Of a stretch of DNA of 64,000 nucleotides, positions 8,836 to 17,596 are shown in pieces. The notes under the pieces were generated by a model that was given only the letters and a program-made list of their open reading frames with translations, ran no database searches and was not told where the DNA came from. Both the position numbers and the translations under genes were made by a program. This stretch comes from Marinoscillum sp965229915 (GTDB lineage: Bacteria; Bacteroidota; Bacteroidia; Cytophagales; Cyclobacteriaceae). Position 1 is the stretch's first letter, and every line of letters begins with the position of its first letter. The stretch lies in NCBI RefSeq assembly GCF_965229915.1, contig NZ_CBDDJZ010000001.1, positions 4,402,001 to 4,466,000 of the forward strand, written 5' to 3'.

Positions 8836-10176
8836 TTATCCCAGGTCGGAGAAGTCAATATAGTCAATCCAATCATCCTCATCCAGATCGTCATTTATTT
8901 GATCAACTAGATCGTTGATGGCACTTTCCAGTCCATCGAAACCTGACTCAAGGAAGTCTTCCACATCAACTTTGCTTTCATCTTCAAAGACCATTCTTGC
9001 ACCCAGTTCAATGTATTCCTCAGAGTAATCACCATCCTGATAATCATCAATAAAGGTATAGAACTCCACGTCTGCGGCAGATTTGCCTGTAGAAATATAG
9101 GTGGCTTTCAAAACCCCGTGTTCGTTCAGGGCATCTTCTATTGCCGTAGCATTGCCTTCCAGATCTGGTCTTGGATCCTCATCGTATGAATCATGGTAAG
9201 TATCCAGATCACCAATTTCGTTCCACAATGAAGCAAAATCAATCTCAGCATCAAACTTCAAGTCCATAAGCGTAAAGGAGAACGTGCCGTCAGTTACAAC
9301 CTCCGTTGGATCTTCTGACTCATCAGCGGCATCAATTGCGCTATCAGAGAAGTCACCGTTTATTTCAGTAGAAGAAGCAATCAGTGTCTTAGAACCATTG
9401 TTGAAGCTGACACTAGCACCCACTTTCGAAGTGGTGTTGGTGAGTCCAACTGTCAGGCTAAACGAGCCCAAAGTCATCTCTGTATCAATGGATTCAGGAA
9501 CACCTTCGCTATTGTAATCAATTTCAAATCCATAAGTCATGCTGGATGATCCATCTACCTCCAGGCTCACATCAAGTGAAGTAGGTAAATCGCCATCATA
9601 GTCTTCGTCCAATGGATTGCCAATGGTAACACTACTGTAGTTACTCAAAGTCAGCGTAGCATCATTGGTAGTACCGTTAACTTCTGATGGAAACTCGAAG
9701 ATCACTTCATCCGTACTGTTGTCTTCGAAATCATATTCTTCGGTATCGAAGTTCCAGGTATAAGTCCCAGTGTTTTCATCAAAGAGCTCTTGAAGTGACG
9801 TGAAGTCATCCTCATCGTCTTGTGCGATGCGGGCGGCAGCATAGCCAAACTCCACTGCTGAGGCTTTTTGATAGGTAAACCCAAGGATGGACTTAGCCAT
9901 AGTGATGACGCTTGACTGGTTGATTCTTCCTCCTTCGTCATCTTCGTATTGGTTGGCATGTAGTCCAAATGAGGTTAAAGCTTTTACGCCTGGTTCTTGT
10001 TGCATAGCGGCCATTTCATTGACGAAATCAACCCCTATTTGCTGCATGAGTTCTTTGTTTTGTTCTACTGTTAATGGCTCTGTGATTTCATCGTCGCCAC
10101 CATTTTCTTTGTCCTTTTCGCATCCTGCAAAAAGGAGAGCACTTCCTAATGCTAATAGTAATAAGAGTTTTTTCAT
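8836..10176 (-). CDS. Acidic lipoprotein of unknown function
   Basis: I do not recognise this 446-residue protein. The ATG at 10176 gives a clean lipoprotein signal, MKKLLLLLALGSALLFAGC, with Cys19 lipidated; an upstream in-frame start at 10215 would place 13 non-signal residues first and is rejected. The mature part is very acidic (many DD, DE and DED runs) and rich in alternating Ser/Thr/Val stretches such as ATLTLSNYSSVTIG, suggesting mostly beta structure. The C-terminal 60 residues look helical and highly acidic. It is convergent with the DUF4249 gene and separated from it by the palindromic repeat. A good promoter match lies about 75 bp upstream (10252-10283). Confidence 0.8.
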   Translation of the reverse strand: MKKLLLLLALGSALLFAGCEKDKENGGDDEITEPLTVEQNKELMQQIGVDFVNEMAAMQQEPGVKALTSFGLHANQYEDDEGGRINQSSVITMAKSILGFTYQKASAVEFGYAAARIAQDDEDDFTSLQELFDENTGTYTWNFDTEEYDFEDNSTDEVIFEFPSEVNGTTNDATLTLSNYSSVTIGNPLDEDYDGDLPTSLDVSLEVDGSSSMTYGFEIDYNSEGVPESIDTEMTLGSFSLTVGLTNTTSKVGASVSFNNGSKTLIASSTEINGDFSDSAIDAADESEDPTEVVTDGTFSFTLMDLKFDAEIDFASLWNEIGDLDTYHDSYDEDPRPDLEGNATAIEDALNEHGVLKATYISTGKSAADVEFYTFIDDYQDGDYSEEYIELGARMVFEDESKVDVEDFLESGFDGLESAINDLVDQINDDLDEDDWIDYIDFSDLG

Positions 10177-10251
10177 TTTATAATTTAGTTTGCGGTTATG
10201 AATCTTTAGACACATACTATGTATGAATGGTTGTGGGGTCTAAAAATTTAT

Positions 10252-10283
10252 CAAAAGTACCGTGACGTAGCTTATTCGCGCAA
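10252..10283 (-). promoter_or_regulatory. Predicted Bacteroidota promoter for the acidic lipoprotein gene
   Basis: On the minus strand the -7 box TACTTTTG (10259 to 10252) matches TAnnTTTG exactly. A TTG (10283 to 10281) stands 21 bp upstream of it, where the -33 element is expected. Transcription would begin near 10245 and give a leader of about 70 bases. Confidence 0.5.
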
Positions 10284-10326
10284 TACCCAGTTTGGTGTAT
10301 TTTTAGAATTGTCAAACTATTAACCA

Positions 10327-11571
10327 ATGAATGAAGGCCTGATATTCTCCCTATTACTTGTAATCATTACTGCTGACTTTTTCTTAGAGCGACTACTTGG
10401 TTATCTCAATACCAAGAGTGCCAAAAAACTTATTCCAGAAGAACTCAGTGGTATTTATGATGAAGAGCAGTATGCCAAGTCTCAAGCGTATCATCGGGCT
10501 ACTTCCAAGTTTGGAATGCTGACTGCCACCTTTTCATTCGTGCTTCTTTTCTGTGCGATCTATTTTGGTTGGTTTGGGATGCTGGATAAGTGGCTCCGGG
10601 AGTTTTCTCCTTTTGGTCCGGTTACTACCCTGCTCTTTTTTGGAGTCCTGTTTATAATCTCTGATGTGATAGGAACTCCCTTTGGTTGGTATCAGACCTT
10701 TGTAATCGAGGAGCGTTTTGGGTTTAACAAAATGACACAGAAGACTTTTTGGTTGGATAAGCTAAAGAGTTACTTGCTTACCATCATCATTGGAGGCTTG
10801 CTGTTGGCAGCTTTAATTTATTTGGTCATGGAAATGGGAAGTGGCTTCTGGATATATTTTTGGGCCATTATCACCGTATTCATTCTCTTCCTCAACGTAT
10901 TTTACACATCCATCTTACTTCCATTGTTCAACAAGCTAACGCCCATGGAAGATGGATCGCTCAAGCAAGCCATTGAGGATTACAGCAATAAGGTCAAATT
11001 TCCGCTCAAAAACATTTTTGTGATGGATGGCTCCAAACGTTCTAGTAAAGGAAATGCATTTTTCTCAGGTCTGGGAAGGAGCAAAAAGGTTGTACTATTT
11101 GATACATTAGTTGCCAAGCACACGACTGAGGAACTCACTGCAGTATTTGCTCATGAAGTGGGTCATTTCAAGAAAAAACACATCATTTATGGCACGGTCA
11201 TCAGCATTTTATCCATAGGAGTAATGCTGTACTTGCTGTCTCTGATGATTTACAATAGTGAAGTGAGCTGGGCTATGGGAGGTGATATCACGGCTATACA
11301 TCTGAATATTCTGGCTTTTGGCATTCTCTACACGCCAATTTCCAGGGTCCTTGGTGTTTTTGGTAACCTGTTTAGTAGGAAAAATGAGTTTGAGGCGGAT
11401 GCATATGCTGTGAAGACGTATGACGGTCAACCGCTGATCGAAGGGTTGAAAAAGATGAGTAGCGATCACCTTTCCAATCTAACACCACATCCAGCTTACG
11501 TTTTTGTTCACTACTCACACCCACCATTGCTAGAGCGCATTCGTGCCATGAAGAAAAGTATGAATGGATGA
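10327..11571 (+). CDS. M48 family integral-membrane zinc protease, Ste24/CAAX protease-like
   Basis: The product has 414 residues, the usual length for bacterial Ste24-like enzymes. Several membrane segments precede the catalytic part. The zinc motif HEVGH begins at residue 276 within AVFAHEVGHFKKKH. The third ligand is in EFEADAYA from residue 354. The preceding SKRSSKGNAFFSG stretch is also typical of M48A proteases. The active site faces a membrane cavity and the enzyme cleaves membrane-associated peptides; the bacterial substrates are mostly unknown. Its stop overlaps the start of a membrane-anchored LuxR regulator by 4 bases, so the two are translationally coupled and may be functionally linked. 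Confidence 0.92.
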   Translation: MNEGLIFSLLLVIITADFFLERLLGYLNTKSAKKLIPEELSGIYDEEQYAKSQAYHRATSKFGMLTATFSFVLLFCAIYFGWFGMLDKWLREFSPFGPVTTLLFFGVLFIISDVIGTPFGWYQTFVIEERFGFNKMTQKTFWLDKLKSYLLTIIIGGLLLAALIYLVMEMGSGFWIYFWAIITVFILFLNVFYTSILLPLFNKLTPMEDGSLKQAIEDYSNKVKFPLKNIFVMDGSKRSSKGNAFFSGLGRSKKVVLFDTLVAKHTTEELTAVFAHEVGHFKKKHIIYGTVISILSIGVMLYLLSLMIYNSEVSWAMGGDITAIHLNILAFGILYTPISRVLGVFGNLFSRKNEFEADAYAVKTYDGQPLIEGLKKMSSDHLSNLTPHPAYVFVHYSHPPLLERIRAMKKSMNG

Positions 11572-11984
11572 TGAAGTGGCGCTATCTGCTATATGGAGTT
11601 TCTGCAGGTCTCTTACTGATTGTCCTGCAAGTATTTCACTACCGAGCCATGATTCATGATATTGAGTTGGAGCTTTTTGGGGTAATTGTTGCCATCTTAT
11701 TTATGGCTCTGGGGGTGTTTGTGGGGCTACGATTTGTCGGCAAGGAAAAATTCCATTCAGTGAACAAATCCAAAGCAAGCAAACTGAAGCTAAGCGACCG
11801 GGAGTTGGAAGTGCTTCATTTGTTGTCCGAAGGGTTGAGCAATCAAGAAATAGCCGACAAGTTGTTTGTATCCTTGAATACGACAAAAACTCATCTGTCT
11901 AATCTCTACATGAAACTCAACGTGAGTAGGAGGACCCAAGCCGTGCAAAAGGCACGTGAATTAGGCGTTTTGTCCTCACCCTAA
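11568..11984 (+). CDS. Membrane-anchored LuxR-type transcriptional regulator
   Basis: The product has 138 residues. Two transmembrane helices (about 4-22 and 31-53) are followed directly by a LuxR/GerE helix-turn-helix (about 68-135) with the typical LSDRELEVLHLLSEGLSNQEIA and LFVSLNTTKTHLSNLYMKL. No receiver or ligand domain is present, so any signal must come through the membrane hairpin. The start ATG overlaps the stop of the M48 protease gene; a second in-frame ATG follows at 11571. Similar small two-helix LuxR proteins are known in Bacteroidota, but their signals are not. Regulation by the protease is possible but not shown. Confidence 0.85.
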   Translation: MMKWRYLLYGVSAGLLLIVLQVFHYRAMIHDIELELFGVIVAILFMALGVFVGLRFVGKEKFHSVNKSKASKLKLSDRELEVLHLLSEGLSNQEIADKLFVSLNTTKTHLSNLYMKLNVSRRTQAVQKARELGVLSSP

Positions 11985-12072
11985 AGGACTATTGTGCCAA
12001 AATCACCCAAAAGTATGAGCTGAATGCCGCACATTTTCGCTTTCATTGAACCTGAAAAACAACAATGAACAA

Positions 12073-12435
12073 ATGAATTCAATGAAGGGAAATCCGGTAG
12101 TGCGTTTTGAAATTGGTTGTGAAAACTCTGAAAAAACCCAGAGCTTTTACCAGGAGGTTTTTGGGTGGGGAATGTCCCCTTCGGAGCACACGGTTAATGT
12201 ATCTACAGGAAGTAATCGAGGCATTTCCGGAGCTATTACCAGTCTGGGACATGAGCCTCACCAATACGTCATGTTTTATGTGGAAGTGGACAGTGTTACT
12301 GAAACCCTCAAATCGATCCTGGCCAATGGAGGGACTAATTTAGTGGGGCCACTACCAACAGGTACCGGGCAGTATTTTGCCTGGGTAAAGGACCCAGAGG
12401 GAAATCAAATAGGAATAGTATCAATAAAGAAATAG
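12073..12435 (+). CDS. VOC (glyoxalase/bleomycin-resistance-like) family protein
   Basis: The product has about 120 residues. It contains the VOC pattern: VVRFEIGCENSEKTQSFYQEVFGW at the N-terminus (shown by its spacing of RFEI, FYQ and FGW), then VMFYVEVDSV and a C-terminal FAWVKDPEGNQIGIV. The family binds a metal and acts on small molecules or confers resistance; the reaction here cannot be read from sequence. The reading frame extends to a TTG at 12046, but ATG codons at 12073 and 12082 are more likely starts. It is followed 4 bp later by the DUF4199 gene. Confidence 0.82.
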   Translation: MNSMKGNPVVRFEIGCENSEKTQSFYQEVFGWGMSPSEHTVNVSTGSNRGISGAITSLGHEPHQYVMFYVEVDSVTETLKSILANGGTNLVGPLPTGTGQYFAWVKDPEGNQIGIVSIKK

Positions 12436-12439
12436 CAAA

Positions 12440-12970
12440 ATGAAAACATCACTGAATTACGCACTGAAATATGGTGCTGTTGCCGGAGTAATAATGATTG
12501 TTAGTTGGTTTGTAAGCCACCAACTCTTCACCTCCGAAGATGGATCTTTTGACTCATCAATGGGTGAATTTTTGGGATATGCGGCCATGATCTTAGCCTT
12601 TACGATGGTCTTTCTGGGAGTCAAAAACTATCGAGACAGAGAAGGAGCAGGACATATCACTTTTGGAAAGGCTTTCTTGATTGGATTATACATTGTGCTG
12701 GTCACCTCTGTTATTTACGTGGTTGGGTGGATGATTTACTATCCTAATTTCATGGCAGACTTCCCTGACCAGTACTTGCAGAGCCAACTTGCTCAACTAA
12801 AAGAATCCGGTTTGTCAGAGACAGAGATCCAAACAAAGAAAGAAGAGTTAATTGGTTGGATGGAATGGTACAAAGAACCTCAGAACATGGCAGCAATGAC
12901 CTTTATGGAAATATTTCCGGTTGGGCTAATTGTGACGGTGATTTCTGCTTTTATTTGGAAAAAGAAGTGA
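12440..12970 (+). CDS. DUF4199 family membrane protein
   Basis: The product has 176 residues with four predicted transmembrane helices (about 10-30, 45-62, 78-98 and 150-172) and a charged, helical loop between the third and fourth helices containing LAQLKESGLSETEIQTKKEE. The order, with VFLGVKNYRDRE after helix two, fits DUF4199, a Bacteroidota family without known function. It probably forms an operon with the VOC gene 4 bp upstream, and the transcript is closed by the strong hairpin at 12979. Confidence 0.82.
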   Translation: MKTSLNYALKYGAVAGVIMIVSWFVSHQLFTSEDGSFDSSMGEFLGYAAMILAFTMVFLGVKNYRDREGAGHITFGKAFLIGLYIVLVTSVIYVVGWMIYYPNFMADFPDQYLQSQLAQLKESGLSETEIQTKKEELIGWMEWYKEPQNMAAMTFMEIFPVGLIVTVISAFIWKKK

Positions 12971-12978
12971 TTTGCAAA

Positions 12979-13024
12979 GTCTCCCAACTACTGGAATTTA
13001 AATGCATTCCAGTAGTTGGGAGAC
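12979..13024. terminator. Perfect 19-bp inverted repeat between convergent genes
   Basis: The arms GTCTCCCAACTACTGGAAT and its exact complement enclose an 8-base loop. The hairpin lies 8 bp after the DUF4199 stop and 11 bp after the stop of the convergent OmpA gene. U-rich tails are poor on both sides, so termination may rely on the long stem. It is a candidate bidirectional terminator. Confidence 0.7.
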
Positions 13025-13035
13025 AAATAGGTTGC

Positions 13036-14958
13036 CTAGAACTCTACAATTTCGAATTCCGTACGTCGGTTTTTGGCTCTTCCTTCTTCTGTGCTGTTAT
13101 CAGCAATTGGCACTGTCTCGCCATACCCTTTGGACCTCACACGTTCCTCTTCTATTCCTGCCAGGATCATGTATTTACGAACCGCCTCTGCACGTTTTTC
13201 TGACAGGCTCAGGTTTAATGCGTCTGAGCCGACATTGTCCGTATGTCCACCAATTTCGATGACCATCGTGGAATTGTCTTTCAGTAAATCAACAGCTTTG
13301 TTGAGCTCCACGTAGCTAATGGGTTTGAGCTCAGCCCTTCCACTCTCGAAGAAAATGTTATTTAAAACCACTTTTGTGCCTTTTTCAATTGGCTCCAGGG
13401 CTATGTCGTTGGTAATCTCAGCATAGCTCGTATCCGCTGGCAGTTCAAAACTTTGAGAATAGAAAAAGAACCCTTTGCTGCTGGCAGATACACTGTAATT
13501 TCTACCAGCTGGGAGTACCACCAGGTATTCTCCACTGGATGAGTTGCTTTTGTTGACACTGATGAGTTCACCAGAGTTGATATCTTCTATAAGCACCACA
13601 GCTCCGATTGGTTCCTGGGTTTTTGAATTGGAGACAATGCCCTGCACTACCACTGTTGGTTTCGGTTTCAGCTCATCTGGTAACTCTATCTGGAAAATCT
13701 CAAAATTAGATCCATCCAGTCTGGAGGAGGAGAAATAGCCCATTCCTTCAGCCGAAATACTGAAGTTGGTGTCATCACCACGAGAATTTAGGGGAGCCCC
13801 TAGATTTTTTGGTTTCGACCACTTGCCATTTTCAAACAAGCAGTAGAAAATATCCATTCCACCATAGCCTGGGTGTCCATTAGATGCAAAGTAGAGAGTT
13901 TTACCGTCTGGTGCTAAATAGGGGCTATTCTCATTAAATGGAGAGTTGACTATACCTCCCAGGTTTTGTGGGATACCCCATTCTCCCAATTGATTTTTTT
14001 CGACCATATATAGGTCAGAGCCACCATACCCTCCGGTTCTTGCGGAAGTGTAGATGATTCGGTTTCCATCCGAACTGATGGTTGGCTGTGAGTCCCACTC
14101 CTCAGAGTTGACCACATTGCCCATGTTCATAGGTTTGGACCATTCAGTACCTACCAGTTGAGTGATATACAAGTCACAATTGCCTATACCTTCGGGAGTT
14201 TCACATTTGACATAGACCATCACCTGACCATCACCGGTGAAGGCCGACCCAAAGTCATCTCCCATGGAGTTGAGCGGTTCGGGGAGTAGCTGAGGAGTAC
14301 TCCAAGCATCATTGGTCAATGAGGAGAAGTAAAGGTCCTCTCCAAAATCAGTTGGGTTGCTAGCATCAGGATCATCAAAACCTCCCTGACGAACACTGGT
14401 GAAATACAGTCTGGTACCCGTGGGGCTTACTTGTGGCATATAGTCACCAGATGCGCTATTGATCGCGGCAATCGGCTGAGGCGCACTCATAGTAGGAGCA
14501 GAACTCCTGATTTTGGAGCTCTCTTTGGCGTAATTCAGTCGATACACTCCCTGATGTCTTGACATCATGTTATTTGGCGTGTCTTCTAGTTTTTCCAGGA
14601 ACAAGTTGGCTGCATTTTGTGCATCGTCCAGTTTGTCTAACTCGATCAGTGCTTTGCAAGCTTCATAATACATCCAGGGATTGTAGTTTGGATTTATTGA
14701 CTTCAGTCTACTCATGGAATAAACCGCGTTTTCATAATCCTTGGCATAGTTGAAGGTGATCCCGAGATAGTACCAGGCATCCTGGTAATCATTTTTGAGA
14801 TTTACAGCTTCTTTGAACTTACCAATCGCCTTGTTGAAATCACCTGAGTTTAGCACTCTGATGCCGTCATTGTAGAGCTCTCTTGGTTCTTGTGCATGTG
14901 CTAATAGGGTTAGTCCGATGAAAAATAGGACTAGTACTGGTTGGATAATCTTCTTCAT
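13036..14958 (-). CDS. PorE-like outer-membrane/peptidoglycan linker: TPR, PD40 propeller, carboxypeptidase regulatory domain, OmpA
   Basis: The product has 640 residues. A signal peptide (1-22, ending LLAHAQ) is followed by TPR repeats at about 24-130. A WD40-like PD40 propeller covers about 165-430, with repeated units such as SPTGTRLYFTS, SSDGNRIIYTSAR and APDGKTLYFASN. A carboxypeptidase regulatory-like domain lies at about 435-520. An OmpA peptidoglycan-binding domain occupies 535-640, with NNIFFESGRAELKP, IGGHTDN and the final RRTEFEI. This order matches PorE of the T9SS, but Bacteroidota carry several paralogues, so assignment to the secretion machine is an inference. It has the same architecture as the partial gene at the right end. 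Confidence 0.88.
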   Translation of the reverse strand: MKKIIQPVLVLFFIGLTLLAHAQEPRELYNDGIRVLNSGDFNKAIGKFKEAVNLKNDYQDAWYYLGITFNYAKDYENAVYSMSRLKSINPNYNPWMYYEACKALIELDKLDDAQNAANLFLEKLEDTPNNMMSRHQGVYRLNYAKESSKIRSSAPTMSAPQPIAAINSASGDYMPQVSPTGTRLYFTSVRQGGFDDPDASNPTDFGEDLYFSSLTNDAWSTPQLLPEPLNSMGDDFGSAFTGDGQVMVYVKCETPEGIGNCDLYITQLVGTEWSKPMNMGNVVNSEEWDSQPTISSDGNRIIYTSARTGGYGGSDLYMVEKNQLGEWGIPQNLGGIVNSPFNENSPYLAPDGKTLYFASNGHPGYGGMDIFYCLFENGKWSKPKNLGAPLNSRGDDTNFSISAEGMGYFSSSRLDGSNFEIFQIELPDELKPKPTVVVQGIVSNSKTQEPIGAVVLIEDINSGELISVNKSNSSSGEYLVVLPAGRNYSVSASSKGFFFYSQSFELPADTSYAEITNDIALEPIEKGTKVVLNNIFFESGRAELKPISYVELNKAVDLLKDNSTMVIEIGGHTDNVGSDALNLSLSEKRAEAVRKYMILAGIEEERVRSKGYGETVPIADNSTEEGRAKNRRTEFEIVEF

Positions 14959-15003
14959 AGGTGTAAAAATATAGAAGAAAGTAAAGAAATTATATAATAA
15001 AAA

Positions 15004-15032
15004 AAAGCCTTGACGTTTTTCGTCAAGGCTTT
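15004..15032 (-). terminator. Intrinsic terminator of the metalloprotease gene
   Basis: Arms AAAGCCTTGACG and its complement pair around a five-base loop. On the minus strand they are followed by a long T-rich run (positions 15006 down to about 14990). It lies 22 bp after the stop of the minus-strand metalloprotease gene. Confidence 0.85.
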
Positions 15033-15054
15033 ACTCAATCAATATATAAACAAC

Positions 15055-15870
15055 TTAATATAAATAATCCAAGGCAATTTTGTCGTTGGATGTGAAAGGG
15101 CGGTCTCCTTCAGGGCTGCCGCATGCAAGCATCCATGAGTTAGCGTCGGGGTTTGTAGGGGTTCCAGAGATGTGGTTAGCACCTACTCCTCCATCACCCT
15201 CATTATCAGTTGCTCCACCACAGCTGTAGCTTCGATCCATGTAATCAGTATGTCTGAACCCAATGCAGTGTCCCATTTCATGAGCTATGGTGGTTGCAAG
15301 TCCATTGATGTTGCTTACCCCATCATAGTAGGCGCGGGTCATTAGGATTTGGTTGTGTGGATCACCACCAGCTGTAGGAAATCCGGCAGAACCTAGTATT
15401 CCGAAGAAATAATAATACCATGGTGATGCCTTGATGGTAATATCAGCACTGGAAGAGCTGGATACTTGCTGGAAGGTTAGATTCAAACTCTCGGAGTTGT
15501 AGCGACTAATGGCAATTGCAGTGGCATCTTTATATCTCTGTGGCATATTTACATAGACATTGATGGTTCTCGGAGTACCGTTGACCAGATTGTCCGTGTG
15601 GTAGTGTTCTTCCACAGGTAGTCCATTGTCTGGCTTTAGCCGATCCAGCTCAGCTAGAGAGATGGCAATATCACCCTCAATAAATAAAGTACCGTCATAA
15701 AGCTTTACCTCGTTGGAGTTGAACCCCAACGCATCAATTTTATCCAGAATTTCATTAGGTACATCATCCAGTTGTGGAGTGGCTGGCTCAGACTGCTGCT
15801 GACAAGAATATGCAGTGATGACCATTAGAAGTACGAGAAAAACATTGGTTTGTAGTCTGTAATTTTTCAT
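15055..15870 (-). CDS. M57-like zinc metalloprotease lipoprotein
   Basis: The product has 271 residues. An N-terminal hydrophobic signal ends ITAYSC, a plausible lipobox. The metzincin zinc site is HEMGHCIGFRH, with the third histidine present, and TDYMDRSYSCGG follows in the place where the M57 family has its Met-turn region. A typical upstream MPQRYKDATAIAISRYN and ADITIKASPW also fit this family of secreted or surface proteases. The frame can be extended to a GTG at 15894, but the ATG at 15870 directly begins the signal peptide and is preferred. Transcription ends at the strong terminator at 15004-15032. The 228 bases upstream, to the ankyrin gene, hold no other gene that I can see. Confidence 0.87.
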   Translation of the reverse strand: MKNYRLQTNVFLVLLMVITAYSCQQQSEPATPQLDDVPNEILDKIDALGFNSNEVKLYDGTLFIEGDIAISLAELDRLKPDNGLPVEEHYHTDNLVNGTPRTINVYVNMPQRYKDATAIAISRYNSESLNLTFQQVSSSSSADITIKASPWYYYFFGILGSAGFPTAGGDPHNQILMTRAYYDGVSNINGLATTIAHEMGHCIGFRHTDYMDRSYSCGGATDNEGDGGVGANHISGTPTNPDANSWMLACGSPEGDRPFTSNDKIALDYLY

Positions 15871-16098
15871 AGTGATTTTGAATTTAGGTTTCACTAAATA
15901 TAATTAAATTATATACAACGTCAAAATACACAAATGGACTGACGCATTGGAGTGAAAGTCGAATGTTATGTCTACATGATCACTTATGGACTTCCAGGGG
16001 TAATATTTCTGGTCATTCTTCCTGGTCGAAGAAAGGGTCTTGTTGGGTTTGCTCCAAAGAGTAATTAGGTGGATCTTACACGAGATGGATTATAGCCG

Positions 16099-16743
16099 TC
16101 ACTTCAATGCTTTGAGTAATGCTTTCTCCAGACCGGCAGCTTTGACATGTGTACTGGTGGCCGCAAGTTCGTATGGAGTGTATTCACTTTGATATACCTT
16201 CATTTTGGCTTGTTTATCAGCTCCTGCGTCAATCAAAACATTTACCACTTCTACCAGATTCTGAGGTACCCGTTGGCGTTCTGTTTCCACTCCATTGTTG
16301 GCGCAGTAGTGCAGCAAAGTAGCTTGGTGGGGATAAGCCGATTGTTGGTGAACCAGCTTGGGATCTGCCCGGAGTAGTTGCGTCAACCCATCCATATCTC
16401 CGACTACCAGCAAATCGACCGCCTCTTCGAAGGTCTTATCAAGTTGTTTGGTTGGGTAGTTCTCCACCTCATCCCAGGAGTTGAACCGGTGTAGCCTACT
16501 CACCGTTTGGAGTGCATTGAGTCTGGAGAGGTCATATTTAAAGACTTCATCTACACTCTTGCCAAGTAGTGGTGGGAATCCATTGGTGATTTCTACATAA
16601 GCTCCATACTTACGGATTCTGTGACCATTAAAAATTCTCTCGGCCTTTTCAGATAGGAGGTTCTGAATCTCGGTGGTCCAAGTCAAATCTTTATACAGTT
16701 CGATAACCGCCAAAACATCCTCATGTGTATAAACCGAGAGCAT
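16099..16743 (-). CDS. Ankyrin-repeat-like protein of unknown role
   Basis: The product has 214 residues and no signal peptide, so it is probably cytoplasmic. The C-terminal half has ankyrin-like units: FEEAVDLLVVGDMDGLTQLL, ATLLHYCANNGVE and VVNVLIDAGADKQAK. The N-terminal half is helical and I do not recognise it. It lies 38 bp after the Nudix-type regulator on the same strand and is probably cotranscribed. A role in binding partner proteins is usual for ankyrin repeats; nothing here identifies the partner. Confidence 0.8.
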   Translation of the reverse strand: MLSVYTHEDVLAVIELYKDLTWTTEIQNLLSEKAERIFNGHRIRKYGAYVEITNGFPPLLGKSVDEVFKYDLSRLNALQTVSRLHRFNSWDEVENYPTKQLDKTFEEAVDLLVVGDMDGLTQLLRADPKLVHQQSAYPHQATLLHYCANNGVETERQRVPQNLVEVVNVLIDAGADKQAKMKVYQSEYTPYELAATSTHVKAAGLEKALLKALK

Positions 16744-16781
16744 GATGGAATATCGTTAATTATTTGGCATCAACCAACTGA

Positions 16782-17525
16782 TTACCAGCCGGATTTCAAT
16801 CCTTTTTCGATTGCTTGATGATACTTTTTTTGATCAAATTTATAGAGAATCGGTGCCTTATGAGCACCTCCTTTTCGACGCTCGTCGGTTTGTATGAGTA
16901 TGTCGTAGGCGAGCATTTTGCGCCTGAAATTTCTTCTGTCCAATTCTTTTTCAAGTACTGTTTCATATAGAGCCTGAAGCTCTGGCATGGTAAACTTCTC
17001 GGGCAAAAGGTTCAAGCCAATCGGCTGGTAGTTGAGCTCCTTTTTTAAGATCTGGTGGGCTTGATGGATAATTTCTTGATGATCCATGATGAGTTCTGGT
17101 AAGTCCTTCAGAGGTATCCATTCACACTTTTCTGAAATCGCATCAGGTTTAGGTTCTTGTACATTGGCATATTCTACCAATGCGTAATACCCCACCGTAA
17201 TAAAGCGCTGATCAAACCACTTTTTATCTTCAGCTTCTATTACTCCTTTATTGAGGAGGTTTTGAGCATGGCTGGGATTGTTGCGAGCTACATTGCCAAA
17301 CAAGTGAAACTGATGAAGAAAAATATCTTCTAATCCCGTACGCCGCCTTAATACATTGTTTGCCTCTACGTCAACGTCCTTGTCCTTATCAACAAATCCT
17401 CCAGGAAGCGCCCATTTTTCCATGTGCCGCATTTTCAGCATGAGTACTTTGAGCTCATTTTCATGAAACCCAAATATCACACAGTCCACAGAGAGACCAG
17501 GCTGTAAGTTGTTTGTCTCTATCAC
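16782..17525 (-). CDS. Nudix-domain transcriptional regulator (NrtR/AraR-like)
   Basis: The product has 247 residues. The N-terminal Nudix fold (about 8-150) carries GLSVDCVIFGFHENELKVLM and WALPGGFVDKDKDVD, but the Nudix box is degenerate: the residues that should read REUxEE are LRRRTGL, so hydrolysis is unlikely. The C-terminal 80 residues (LPEKFTMPELQALYE, then NFRRKML) match the winged-helix part of NrtR-type regulators. In Bacteroidota, relatives such as AraR control sugar-use genes by binding a sugar or nucleotide-sugar. The gene is divergent, 70 bp away, from a GH3 glycosidase operon, which is its likely target. Confidence 0.88.
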   Translation of the reverse strand: MIETNNLQPGLSVDCVIFGFHENELKVLMLKMRHMEKWALPGGFVDKDKDVDVEANNVLRRRTGLEDIFLHQFHLFGNVARNNPSHAQNLLNKGVIEAEDKKWFDQRFITVGYYALVEYANVQEPKPDAISEKCEWIPLKDLPELIMDHQEIIHQAHQILKKELNYQPIGLNLLPEKFTMPELQALYETVLEKELDRRNFRRKMLAYDILIQTDERRKGGAHKAPILYKFDQKKYHQAIEKGLKSGW

Positions 17526-17572
17526 GATACCAGCTTTTGAGACAAAGGTGATAAAAAATTCTATTATTTGGT

Positions 17573-17596
17573 TATGTTTGTGTCAGTAAGACACAA
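17573..17596 (+). promoter_or_regulatory. Predicted promoter and overlapping operator for the GH3 operon
   Basis: TATGTTTG at 17573-17580 matches the -7 consensus TAnnTTTG. Overlapping its end is a perfect inverted repeat TTGTGTC-AGTAA-GACACAA (17578-17596) that covers the expected start of transcription. A dyad here would block the promoter when bound, as expected for a repressor site; the divergent Nudix-type regulator is the obvious candidate protein. No good -33 element was found. Confidence 0.5.
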
